From Marivirga lumbricoides (lineage in GTDB: Bacteria; Bacteroidota; Bacteroidia; Cytophagales; Cyclobacteriaceae): DNA of 64,000 nt. Location: positions 62,001 through 126,000 of the forward strand of contig NZ_BMEC01000006.1 in NCBI RefSeq assembly GCF_014636295.1, written 5' to 3'. Positions 26,930 through 35,751 of the stretch are shown piece after piece. Positions within the stretch are counted from its first letter, which is position 1, and each line of letters begins with the position of its first letter. The notes beneath the pieces are model-generated. The model ran no database searches, was not told where the DNA came from, and saw only the letters and a list, made by a program, of their open reading frames with translations. Position numbers and translations under genes: made by a program.

Positions 26930-28666
26930 ATGACTGAAAATAAAGTACTAAAAAAGATCAGCAGAAGAAGCTTTCTAAGAAATTCGGTTGTGGCAGCCGC
27001 TGGCGTAACCATCCTACCTTCTTTACTAACAGGTTGCAAAGAAGATGATACGGCCAATTTTGTTGCAGAGGGAGAATTTGGCTTTCTCCATGGCGTAGCT
27101 AGTTTCGATCCTTCTCAGGACAAAGTGATTCTTTGGTCACGATATACTAAAGCCTCAAATGAAAGCGGACAACCTTCTATTATTCTTGATGTTGCTATTG
27201 ATGCTTCGTTCAAAAGCGTGGTAGCCAGCGAAACTGTTATTATTGATGTTCAAAGTGATAATACCATTAATGTAGATGTAAGTAACCTTCAGTCTAATAC
27301 AAAATATTATTATCGTTTTAGAAATGAAGTCACTCAAGCTGTCTCAATAACAGGCGAAACAAAAACGCTTCCTGCCGCTGGCGAAAAAAATGAGGTGAAA
27401 ATGGCTATTGTCTCTTGTGCCAATTTCCAGTCAGGGCTATTCAATGTGTATGGTGCAGTTGCTGAGTCTGAAGCGGATGTAGTAGTACATTTGGGAGACT
27501 ATATCTATGAATATGGTGAAGGAGGATATGGAACAAACCCTTTAACAGCATCTTTAAACAGAGCTCACCAACCAGCCGGAGAAATAATAACCGTAGATGA
27601 ATACCGGGAAAGATACAGACAGTACAGAAGTGATACCCAGTTACAAAAGGCGCATCAGTTAAAGCCTTTCATATGCGTTTGGGATGACCATGAAATCACT
27701 AATGATGCTTATACAGATGGTGCTGAAAACCATGATGCTGGTGAAGGCAGTTTTGAAGAACGTAAAATGAGTGCTATTCAGGTGTGGCATGAGTACTTAC
27801 CTGCCAGAGTGAATGATAATGCTAAAATTTACAGAAGTTTTGAGATAGCCGGGATGGTTAATCTGATGATGCTTGATACCAGGCTTATAGGAAGAAATAA
27901 GCAATTAAATTACACAGACTACTTTACAGCCTCCGGACTTGATACTGAGAAATTCGTAAGTGATTGGCAAAACCCTGCAAGAACACTCCTGGGAACAGAG
28001 CAACGTAACTGGTTAATTAGCCAGTTAAGCAGTAGCTCAGCTCAATGGAATGTTTTAGGTAGTCAGGTATTGATGGGAAAAATTTTCATTCCAACTGAAT
28101 TACTATTGCTTACTGCACAAATAACCAGCGAAGGTGCAACACCAGCCTTACTTCAACAATACAATACTATAGTTACTGAGCTTTCAACTATTAAAGTTAG
28201 AATTTTACAAGGTGATTCTACTGTAACAACCGAAGAAAGGGCACGCGTTGAAACTGTTTTGCCTTATAATTTAGATGCCTGGGATGGCTACCCTGTTGAA
28301 AGAGAAACAATCTATGCTGCGGCAAAAGGTAAGAAATTAATATCTGTGGCCGGTGACACTCATAATGCCTGGCATAATCAGCTAGCCGATAGTCAGGGTG
28401 AAAAAGTAGGTACAGAGTTTGCCACTGCATCAGTTTCTTCTCCGGGTTTTGAAGCTATCTTTGGCTCAGATGATGCTGTAATTAAAGGTTTTGAACAAGC
28501 TAACACTTTATTAGTAGATGATTTGCTTTATACTGATGCTAAAAGCCGTGGTTTTGTCTTAGTCACATTTAACCAATCAAAAGCTGAAGCAGATTACAGA
28601 TATATTTCAACACTTTCAGTGGAAAATACTACAACAGTAAGTGGAAAAGTAGCTATTGAAAGTTAA
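26930..28666 (+). CDS. phoD: PhoD-type alkaline phosphatase/phosphodiesterase with Tat lipoprotein signal
   Basis: From the ATG at 26930 the protein is 578 aa. The leader has the twin-arginine motif SRRSFLR and then a lipobox LLTGC (Cys36), so it should be Tat-exported and lipid-anchored. The PhoD N-terminal domain has GVASFDPSQDKVILWSRYT. The metallophosphatase domain has VVHLGDYIYEY, VWDDHEITND, a DTR in LMMLDTRL, and SVAGDTHNAW. PhoD enzymes release phosphate from phosphodiesters or monoesters using Fe/Ca. An ATG at 26873 is in frame, but a TATCTTTA promoter-like element at 26889-26896 lies between the two and favours 26930. Confidence 0.9.
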   Translation: MTENKVLKKISRRSFLRNSVVAAAGVTILPSLLTGCKEDDTANFVAEGEFGFLHGVASFDPSQDKVILWSRYTKASNESGQPSIILDVAIDASFKSVVASETVIIDVQSDNTINVDVSNLQSNTKYYYRFRNEVTQAVSITGETKTLPAAGEKNEVKMAIVSCANFQSGLFNVYGAVAESEADVVVHLGDYIYEYGEGGYGTNPLTASLNRAHQPAGEIITVDEYRERYRQYRSDTQLQKAHQLKPFICVWDDHEITNDAYTDGAENHDAGEGSFEERKMSAIQVWHEYLPARVNDNAKIYRSFEIAGMVNLMMLDTRLIGRNKQLNYTDYFTASGLDTEKFVSDWQNPARTLLGTEQRNWLISQLSSSSAQWNVLGSQVLMGKIFIPTELLLLTAQITSEGATPALLQQYNTIVTELSTIKVRILQGDSTVTTEERARVETVLPYNLDAWDGYPVERETIYAAAKGKKLISVAGDTHNAWHNQLADSQGEKVGTEFATASVSSPGFEAIFGSDDAVIKGFEQANTLLVDDLLYTDAKSRGFVLVTFNQSKAEADYRYISTLSVENTTTVSGKVAIES

Positions 28667-28689
28667 CACTAATAGAAACAGCCTTACTT

Positions 28690-28720
28690 AAACCTGCTTT
28701 TCATTTTGGAAAGCAGGTTT
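28690..28720. terminator. Bidirectional terminator
   Basis: Perfect 11-bp stem AAACCTGCTTT/AAAGCAGGTTT with loop TCATTTTGG, then a T-rich run on the plus strand and an A/T stretch on the other side. It separates the convergent PhoD and HYR-protein genes and abuts the stop of the latter. Confidence 0.85.
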
Positions 28721-30910
28721 TTATTTTATTAACTCCAGGAAGCCCTTTTGTTCAAAGGTTGAAGACTCTGAATCTAATTTGATTAAATAATAATAAGTGC
28801 CTGATGGAACAATATCACCTCTGTAAGTTCCATCCCAAATTACCTGACCGTTATTTGAGGCAGTTGCTTTAAAAACCTCACTTCCCCATCTGTCAATTAT
28901 ACGAATATGTACGCTTTTAAACCTGGATATCCCTTCTATAATCCATTCATCGTTATAATTATCATTGTTAGGTGTTACAATTTTTTGAACTTCCAATTTA
29001 AACTCTTCTTCTACTACAATTACCTGAAATGAGCAGCTTACAGTTTCATCAAAATCATTGTTTAGTGTATAAACAACTTCTGTTGTACCTATCTCAAAAA
29101 TGTCACCTGGTTCATGTGAACTTGTCAGCTCTGCTGAACCACAGCTAATTATAGCCTGGGGGACTTCCCATTCTACTTTAGCAACTCCTTCCGAATTGGC
29201 CTTCACTTTAATAGTAGTCGGACATTTTGATATTGAAGGTTTTATAGCATTCTCCACAATCACGTTAAAACTGCAGGTGGATAAGTTCCCCACATCATCC
29301 TTTGCAGTATAAGTAACTTCTGTGGTACCTATTGCGAAAACATCTCCCGGTTGATAATTACTTGTTAAAGTAAAATCAGTACAGGTATTTACTAAAACAG
29401 GAGCTTCCCATGAAACAGATTTTTCACACTCGTTATTTGCTGAAACGGTGATGTTCTTAGGGCAATTATTAGTGTTTAATACCGGAACTTCTGAAACCAC
29501 TACCTTAAACTTACAGGTAGCAGTAAGTCCGGAATTGTCCTCAGCAGAATAAGTCACTTCTGTTACTCCCAAGGGAAAAACGTCACCTGGATCATGCGAT
29601 GCTTCTACCATTATATCCTCATCGCAATTATCAGTTAAATCAGGGATTTGCCAACTAGCAGTTACTTCACACCCTTCATTTCTCTCAATATATATATCAT
29701 CAGGACAATTGGAGAAAACAGGTGCTGTTTCATCAATAACGGTAATAGTAAAAGAACAAGTAGCTATATTTTCATCTTCATCAAAAGCAGTATATACAAC
29801 TTCAGTGGTTCCAATAGGAAAAATTTCCCCTGGCTCATAGTTAGAAGTTAAACTTAATGAACAGGCTGCTTGTGGAACTTGCCATGTAACCTGCCTGCCA
29901 CAGGCAGCTCCGGCAGAAACCCTGATATCATTTAAACAACCACTAATAGCCTCGCTTTCCCTTACTTTTACTTGTACATCAAATGAGCATGTTGCCGTAT
30001 TGCCTGAATTATCTGTAGAAGTATAGGTAACCGTTGTTTTACCTATTGGAAAAATATCTCCGGGAGAAAAATTGCTGGTGAGTGATGCCATTCCACAGTT
30101 ATCCCTGGCCATGGGTGGTGTCCAGCTGACAGAAGCATTACAAGCTCCGTCTGTATCCACTTTAATTTTTGATTTGTTACAAGTTGTGAATACGGGTTTG
30201 CTATTATCAGAAACTGTTACATTAAATGCGCAGATACTTTCATTACCTGCATTATCTCTGGCAGTATAAGTAACCCTTGTCGTTCCAAGCGGGAATTCAT
30301 CGCCAGGTTGATACGAACTGGTAAATGAAGCTACTCCACATTCATCTGTTGCATAAGGTTCATCCCAATCAACAGATCTTGTACAATTATTACCCACTTG
30401 TATATTTATATCAGCAGGACAATCAGTAATCTGTGGTGGAAGATTATCTTCAGTTGATTGAGCGCAGCATATTGATCCGCCTCTTAAGCTTCGCCCTGCC
30501 AACACCATAAAACTCCCTATCCGATCACCTTGATATACAGGGTCTTCACAAGAAGTATTAATGGTTTCTGTTGCGATAATTTGATTACCAATTAGCACGA
30601 TTACACTAACGGTAATTTCCCCTCCTCTAAAAGGTTGATTATTCCTACTATTAACAGTGAATGTGTTGTTGATTAAAAAACCATTGCCAACATTTCCACT
30701 GTCATCCGTAACTGAATAGCGTAACCCTATTCCCCATCCTAAATATCTCAATGTTAAACTTGTTAATCCTCCCTCACAGGGGGCACAAGTTTCTGGTTGA
30801 TCGCACTGGCAAGATTGGCCGTACCCGGAAAACTGCAGGCAAAAACATAGTGTAAAAAGTATAAAAACTTTACAGGTGAAGGTAAAGGCCTTGTGAGATA
30901 AAAAAATCAT
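28721..30910 (-). CDS. HYR-repeat surface protein with T9SS type B C-terminal signal (second copy)
   Basis: This 729-aa protein has a signal peptide (about 1-31). A Cys-rich N-terminal domain (about 33-155) opens CQCDQPETCAPCEGGLTSLT and has later paired Cys (ICCAQ). Six HYR repeats (about 158-635) follow, with motifs such as TDECG, PGD.FPLGTT.VTYTA.DNAGN and CSF.V.V. The C-terminus, IVTPNNDNYNDEWIIEG to WDGTYRGDIVPSGTYYYLI, is the type B T9SS signal. It should be exported and anchored on the surface. The protein at 35752-37971 has the same layout. This copy lies 168 bases after the kinase of that cluster, on the same strand. Confidence 0.9.
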   Translation of the reverse strand: MIFLSHKAFTFTCKVFILFTLCFCLQFSGYGQSCQCDQPETCAPCEGGLTSLTLRYLGWGIGLRYSVTDDSGNVGNGFLINNTFTVNSRNNQPFRGGEITVSVIVLIGNQIIATETINTSCEDPVYQGDRIGSFMVLAGRSLRGGSICCAQSTEDNLPPQITDCPADINIQVGNNCTRSVDWDEPYATDECGVASFTSSYQPGDEFPLGTTRVTYTARDNAGNESICAFNVTVSDNSKPVFTTCNKSKIKVDTDGACNASVSWTPPMARDNCGMASLTSNFSPGDIFPIGKTTVTYTSTDNSGNTATCSFDVQVKVRESEAISGCLNDIRVSAGAACGRQVTWQVPQAACSLSLTSNYEPGEIFPIGTTEVVYTAFDEDENIATCSFTITVIDETAPVFSNCPDDIYIERNEGCEVTASWQIPDLTDNCDEDIMVEASHDPGDVFPLGVTEVTYSAEDNSGLTATCKFKVVVSEVPVLNTNNCPKNITVSANNECEKSVSWEAPVLVNTCTDFTLTSNYQPGDVFAIGTTEVTYTAKDDVGNLSTCSFNVIVENAIKPSISKCPTTIKVKANSEGVAKVEWEVPQAIISCGSAELTSSHEPGDIFEIGTTEVVYTLNNDFDETVSCSFQVIVVEEEFKLEVQKIVTPNNDNYNDEWIIEGISRFKSVHIRIIDRWGSEVFKATASNNGQVIWDGTYRGDIVPSGTYYYLIKLDSESSTFEQKGFLELIK

Positions 30911-31078
30911 ATTAAAAAATATATCAGCAATAAAAGCATGGCCCCTATTCCATACTGACAGTTTAAATTAATTTAAGCACCTTTCCTGACATGAACAAAA
31001 AATATCAGAATAAGCGTCACTTAAACGATAAAAAAATCTGCAAATCCATAAAAATTCGTGGAATTGCAATAAAATGCA

Positions 31079-33178
31079 TTAACGATAGAAATATTCACTA
31101 TGATTATTCCCTAAAAAGTTAAATGCATACTCCTGACTAGCTTCCAGAGGAAGCTGTACTATAAACCTGCTGAATTTTCCGGGTTCTGATTCTACTATCA
31201 CTTTACCATTTAAAGAACGTACAGCTTTGTTTACGATATAAAGACCTAAGCCATTACCTTTTGAAAATTCAGTGCCTCTGAAAAACATTTCAAAAAGCTG
31301 ATTTCGGATGGATTCATCTACACCAATACCGTTATCAAATACAGTAATTACCAACTTTTCTTCAGAAATATACGCTTTTAATTTGATACTATAATCTGTA
31401 TTGGGTTTTATCAGGCAATAATAAACCGCATTTTCTAACAAATTATATAAAATAATTTCAAGCAGGTTAGGAATAGTATTAACGATTAAATCTTGAGGGC
31501 AATCAATTTCTAAATTGATCTTATTCTCTTTAATGACAGGTTGAAAAGTATTTACCACCTTATTTATAATTGAAGACAAATCTACCTTTGAGAAATTACC
31601 GGGTTGGTGAATTTCACTAATTATACTTAGTTTCTTCAATAGTTTATCCATATCGTTATTGGTTAATACCATTCTATCAATTACTTCGTTAGGCTCAAAT
31701 GAAGTAATAGTAGCAATGTTGCATAAACCTGCTATGGAGCAAACAGGAGCTCTTAAATCATGAGAAGCTCTGTACAGTACAGTATCTAACTCCGCAAAAG
31801 TCTGTTCAAGTAACCTTGTTCTATCATGCACAATTGTTTCCAGATTGTCATTCATGTTTTGAACCTCAATGTTAGCTAAGGCCAAATCTTTTTTCTGCTT
31901 TTTTAAGCGTAAGCTAAAATAAATCAGAAGAATAATAAGGATGGTAAAAAGTAGTACCACTGCCAAGATGGCTAAAATACGCTTACGAAATAGTTCTTTT
32001 TCTCTTAACCTCTCTGCCTCACTACCGGAAAGTTTCCCTTCCAACTCCTCAAAATCAAAAAATTGTTCTCTAAGGCTGTTAATTATTTGCTGATAGCTAC
32101 TTTGATTTTTATAGAATTGGCTTTCATTTGCAATTAAAAGCTGCTCTAGCTGGTTTATATCGTTTAGTAACTCTGCTCGTTGTTCTTTATTTAAATTATC
32201 AAATCCCTGTTCCAATTTTGCATTAACTATGGCTATCTTATCTTCAAATTCCTTCCTTTGCTGAACTAGCAGGTCACTTTCTAATCTGGCTTGCTTTTGT
32301 AGGTTTTGAATGTCATCTTGAAGATAAGTGGTATCTGATATGTTATTCATTACAGTAACAGCACTTCTTTTACTGACCGCGTCTTCTAACTCTCCTACGA
32401 GGGACTCAAACTTTGCATCTATCCGCTTTATATCTTCTTTGCTCAGTTCCTCCATCTCGAAATTCTTAAAAATGCTATAGAAAACAGTGAGAGATTGGAT
32501 AGAGTCAAGGTTTTTTAAATCAAAATTTCTAAAGTAATCCTGGTCCAGGCTTTGAGGTTTACTATTTTTTTGCTGTTCACTATTAGTTAGCGTTATGGCT
32601 ATTTTATCAGCTGTAATGATATACTTTCTGTCGGATGGTGTTATATTATTTGCTTGATAGCCATTGATTGCAAATTGATTAATACCTTCAATTTTTTCAT
32701 CCAGCGCAAGTGGGAGGTTCACTATTCCGTCTTTGTCAGTAGTGGAGGTGAATACTTTCTGGCCATTAAAGGTTACTTCAACATCGTTTAGAGGGCTGCC
32801 GCGCGTGTTTTTGATAAGAACAGGTACTACTCTATAATTTTTTTTACGCACCACTATTTCAAGTATGCCTTTGCTCAGTTTCCAGGAAGCAGCCTCAAGG
32901 CTTTGATTCTCTATAATGATTGACCTCACCGGAATTTGATTAGGTGAAAGGTCAATGAAAGCTGTTCCTTTATCATCCAGCAATACATTCTCCCCTCCAT
33001 TAATAGAAATCTTAATATTTCCATATGGTTGCAACTCCATATTAAAAGCCTTCACCTGCACCATTTGTTGTGCAATAGCGGAAGAACTAAAAATAAAGAA
33101 CATCAGGCTCAGTGTACAAAAAATCAAAACTACCGATTTGCCCTGAAAAAAATCATCTAGGTTAAAAATCCTACTCAT
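31079..33178 (-). CDS. Membrane sensor histidine kinase in a T9SS surface-protein cluster
   Basis: This 699-aa protein has an N-terminal hydrophobic segment (about 17-36). Two predicted beta-sandwich segments (about 40-195) follow, the second with TRGSPLNDVEVTFNGQKVF as in CarboxypepD_reg-like folds. A long coiled-coil region (about 225-395) leads to one membrane segment (about 398-420). The HisKA domain has His473 in LYRASHDLRAPVCSI and the ATPase domain has LLENAVYYC, DNGIGV and GNGLGLYIVNKAV. Its ATG overlaps the stop of the PorE-like gene by 4 bases (ATGA), so it is translated with the secretion genes. No response regulator is adjacent. Sensing of the periplasm or of the secreted protein is a reasonable guess. 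Confidence 0.92.
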   Translation of the reverse strand: MSRIFNLDDFFQGKSVVLIFCTLSLMFFIFSSSAIAQQMVQVKAFNMELQPYGNIKISINGGENVLLDDKGTAFIDLSPNQIPVRSIIIENQSLEAASWKLSKGILEIVVRKKNYRVVPVLIKNTRGSPLNDVEVTFNGQKVFTSTTDKDGIVNLPLALDEKIEGINQFAINGYQANNITPSDRKYIITADKIAITLTNSEQQKNSKPQSLDQDYFRNFDLKNLDSIQSLTVFYSIFKNFEMEELSKEDIKRIDAKFESLVGELEDAVSKRSAVTVMNNISDTTYLQDDIQNLQKQARLESDLLVQQRKEFEDKIAIVNAKLEQGFDNLNKEQRAELLNDINQLEQLLIANESQFYKNQSSYQQIINSLREQFFDFEELEGKLSGSEAERLREKELFRKRILAILAVVLLFTILIILLIYFSLRLKKQKKDLALANIEVQNMNDNLETIVHDRTRLLEQTFAELDTVLYRASHDLRAPVCSIAGLCNIATITSFEPNEVIDRMVLTNNDMDKLLKKLSIISEIHQPGNFSKVDLSSIINKVVNTFQPVIKENKINLEIDCPQDLIVNTIPNLLEIILYNLLENAVYYCLIKPNTDYSIKLKAYISEEKLVITVFDNGIGVDESIRNQLFEMFFRGTEFSKGNGLGLYIVNKAVRSLNGKVIVESEPGKFSRFIVQLPLEASQEYAFNFLGNNHSEYFYR

Positions 33179-34818
33179 TCCCTATTCTCATTACTTGTGG
33201 TATCAAAATCGTCATTCACCACTACAATATCGTACTTGTCGTTGGATTTTTGATGCTTAGGCACCTCAAAACTTACTATTCCTTCAATATTTTCGCCTAC
33301 TACCTGAATTTTATATTTACTGTAGTACGGTACGGTCATCATAAAATTACCACTTTTATCTGAAGTACTTTCAGCTACCACCTCATCCTTAAAATCATCT
33401 ATAAGGAAAAGCTTTACATTACCCATCGTTTTTAATTCGCTGGAATCCATCCAGTTATGCTCAATATATTTAATTATTCCGTTAACCGTAAGAGGGTAAG
33501 GCTGCAAGTCCATTTCAAACATATAAATGTCATCATTATAGCCTCCAAATGTTCTGTTAGAACTCAAATAGCCCCTGGTACCAGTGGAATCAATGAAAAT
33601 CCCAAAATCATCGTAGCCGGAATTAAGTGGGTAACCTATGTTTGCAGGATTTTCTATATTGCTATTTATAATCTCAGCCTTAAAAATATCAAGCCCACCC
33701 AGGCCCGGGTGACCATCAGTAGAGAAATATAAAGTTCTCTCCTCATGAAGATAAGGAAATACCTCATCACCTGCTGTATTGATATTCTCTCCTAAATTTA
33801 CGGGGTCAGTCCAGCTACCATCAATAAATTCAGATTTATATAAATCCTTTCCTCCGAATCCTCCGGGTCTGTCAGATGAAAATATAAGTAATGTTCCGGC
33901 TTCGTTAATGGTAGGATCCGTATTAGAAAAATTTTGGCTGTTAAATGGAAAGGGCATAATTTTCCTCCAACCAATACCGCTATTAGAAGCAAAGTAAAGC
34001 TGTAAGGTACTAATACCATTATTACCTGATTCGTGAGAAGAGCGAGTAAAAACCATTTTGTTCTGGTTGAGAAAAAATGCAACCGGTCCAAGATGGTAAT
34101 TGGAATGAAAAGCTTTATCAAATAAAACGGGCTCTGTAAAAGTACTATCTGAAATGTGATCATATCCTCCTTTTACCTGGGTAAAATAAAGCCTGTAGAA
34201 AGGAGCATTAACTTTTGCATCCACTTTTTTAACTACAGAAACTGACTCCCTGTTTGATACAAATACTAAACCTTTTTTGTACGGCACAGGTGCTAAATCA
34301 CCATTGGGGGAGTTGATCGGCAATTTTTTCAATGTATAATACAAAGAATCTTCGTATAGAAAATTTATATTTTGAAGCCTCCAAATTTTCTTAAGTATAG
34401 ATTCATCATTCTTATTGACTGAAAGGTAATCCCGGTATGTTAAAATGGCCTCCTGATAAGCACCTGTGCTTACCAGGACTTCAGCATATCTTAATAAATC
34501 ATCAGGGACTAACTTATTATTATTTTCTATTGCCTTGCTGTAATACATTGCTGCATTTCCATATTCATGAAGGAAAAAATAACAACGTGCAATTTTTGTA
34601 TTAACTTCATGAGAACCAGATTTACCTCCAATTACACTCAAATACTTTTCAAGCGCACTGTGATAATTTTTTTGTTCAAAATAAGTATCAGCTATTTGCT
34701 GCTCATTTTTAAGAAGCTTTAGAACCGACTCCTGGGCATAAGTTGGATTTGTGACAGCCAGGAGAAAGACTAGCAGAAAAACATTTAGGAACAATATGTT
34801 TCTATGAAATAATGTCAT
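33175..34818 (-). CDS. PorE-like TPR/PD40 protein without an OmpA domain
   Basis: This 547-aa protein has a signal peptide ending TYA-QES. A TPR-like helical region (about 32-150) follows with YFEQKNYHSALEKYLSV. A PD40/WD40-like propeller (about 175-430) has FVSNRES, LLIFSSDRPGGFGGKDLYKS and LYFSTDGHPGLGGLDIFKA. A CarboxypepD_reg-like sandwich (about 435-535) ends it. This order is that of the T9SS protein PorE, which normally ends in an OmpA domain; here the chain stops after the sandwich. It overlaps both neighbours by 4 bases (ATGA), so the three genes form a tight operon. It is probably a periplasmic or outer-membrane-associated part of the secretion module. Confidence 0.88.
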   Translation of the reverse strand: MTLFHRNILFLNVFLLVFLLAVTNPTYAQESVLKLLKNEQQIADTYFEQKNYHSALEKYLSVIGGKSGSHEVNTKIARCYFFLHEYGNAAMYYSKAIENNNKLVPDDLLRYAEVLVSTGAYQEAILTYRDYLSVNKNDESILKKIWRLQNINFLYEDSLYYTLKKLPINSPNGDLAPVPYKKGLVFVSNRESVSVVKKVDAKVNAPFYRLYFTQVKGGYDHISDSTFTEPVLFDKAFHSNYHLGPVAFFLNQNKMVFTRSSHESGNNGISTLQLYFASNSGIGWRKIMPFPFNSQNFSNTDPTINEAGTLLIFSSDRPGGFGGKDLYKSEFIDGSWTDPVNLGENINTAGDEVFPYLHEERTLYFSTDGHPGLGGLDIFKAEIINSNIENPANIGYPLNSGYDDFGIFIDSTGTRGYLSSNRTFGGYNDDIYMFEMDLQPYPLTVNGIIKYIEHNWMDSSELKTMGNVKLFLIDDFKDEVVAESTSDKSGNFMMTVPYYSKYKIQVVGENIEGIVSFEVPKHQKSNDKYDIVVVNDDFDTTSNENRE

Positions 34819-35750
34819 CTGGGCGAAACGACATTCGATTGTTTAAATTTAAAGATATATCTTCCCATTATCTCATGTGAGCCATTTGAAGCACCTGCTA
34901 TATTTCCGATGGGAAAATCATAAGCATAACCTAGCTGCAATTGAGAAGTAAGGTGTAAGCGCATCAAAAAGTCCAGAGACTCACTTTTACGGTAGGAAAC
35001 CCCTAGTCCTAAAACCTTCCGAAAAGTAGTAATGAAATTAAGATCATAAGAGAGTGGTAAACCTTTAATGCGTTTCAAAAGAAATCCGGGTTGTACTTCT
35101 AGATTCTCTCCCACATTGATGCTATACCGCACAAATAAAAATTGATTAACTTCATTAATATCCATATTGGTATCATCACTTAATGTAAACTGTTTAGGAA
35201 TTATTTCAGGAACAGATAAGCCTATGTGGAGCTTGGGCCCACGGAAGTAAAAGCCAAACCCCATATCAAAGTAAGTATCTGATACAGAAGCTTGTGTTAC
35301 CAGAGGATCAGGGTTTGACCCTGCAATTGATCCATAATCAGATCTTCTGGTGTGGATTCCTGCCTGTAATCCTAAAGAAAGATAGTGTTGCATACCTACC
35401 TTTAGATGGTAAGCATAATTGCTAGACAAATTAAAATTTTGATGCACGCCTATTTTTTCATGATGTATTAATATGCCTACACCTAATTGTTTTTTAGCGA
35501 ACAAGGTATGAGCTGATAAAGTTTGAGTAGTGGGCGCCCCATCAATTCCAGTCCATTGGTTCCTGTTAATAAATGTAAGGCTAAGTGCTTCATCAGCACC
35601 TACATAAGCAGGGTTAATAAGTGAGCCATCATACATATACTGCGTAAATTGGACTTTCTGCTGAGCATAGGTAATTCTAAAAACGGTCAACATCTGTATG
35701 AAAACGAGTAAGATAATTATACTTAAAAATTGACCTCTGCTACTGTCCAT
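34815..35750 (-). CDS. PorP/SprF-type T9SS outer-membrane protein
   Basis: This 311-aa protein has a signal peptide (to about residue 29) and the standard PorP/SprF opening QKVQFTQYMYDGSLINPAYVGA, then NRNQWTGIDGAPTTQTLSAH. The rest is a barrel with GVGILIHHEKIGVHQNFNLS and YAYHLKVG. Proteins of this family help particular T9SS surface proteins reach the cell surface. The gene starts one base after the end of the HYR-repeat protein gene, the likely client, and overlaps the PorE-like gene by 4 bases. Confidence 0.95.
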   Translation of the reverse strand: MDSSRGQFLSIIILLVFIQMLTVFRITYAQQKVQFTQYMYDGSLINPAYVGADEALSLTFINRNQWTGIDGAPTTQTLSAHTLFAKKQLGVGILIHHEKIGVHQNFNLSSNYAYHLKVGMQHYLSLGLQAGIHTRRSDYGSIAGSNPDPLVTQASVSDTYFDMGFGFYFRGPKLHIGLSVPEIIPKQFTLSDDTNMDINEVNQFLFVRYSINVGENLEVQPGFLLKRIKGLPLSYDLNFITTFRKVLGLGVSYRKSESLDFLMRLHLTSQLQLGYAYDFPIGNIAGASNGSHEIMGRYIFKFKQSNVVSPR

Positions 35751-35751
35751 A

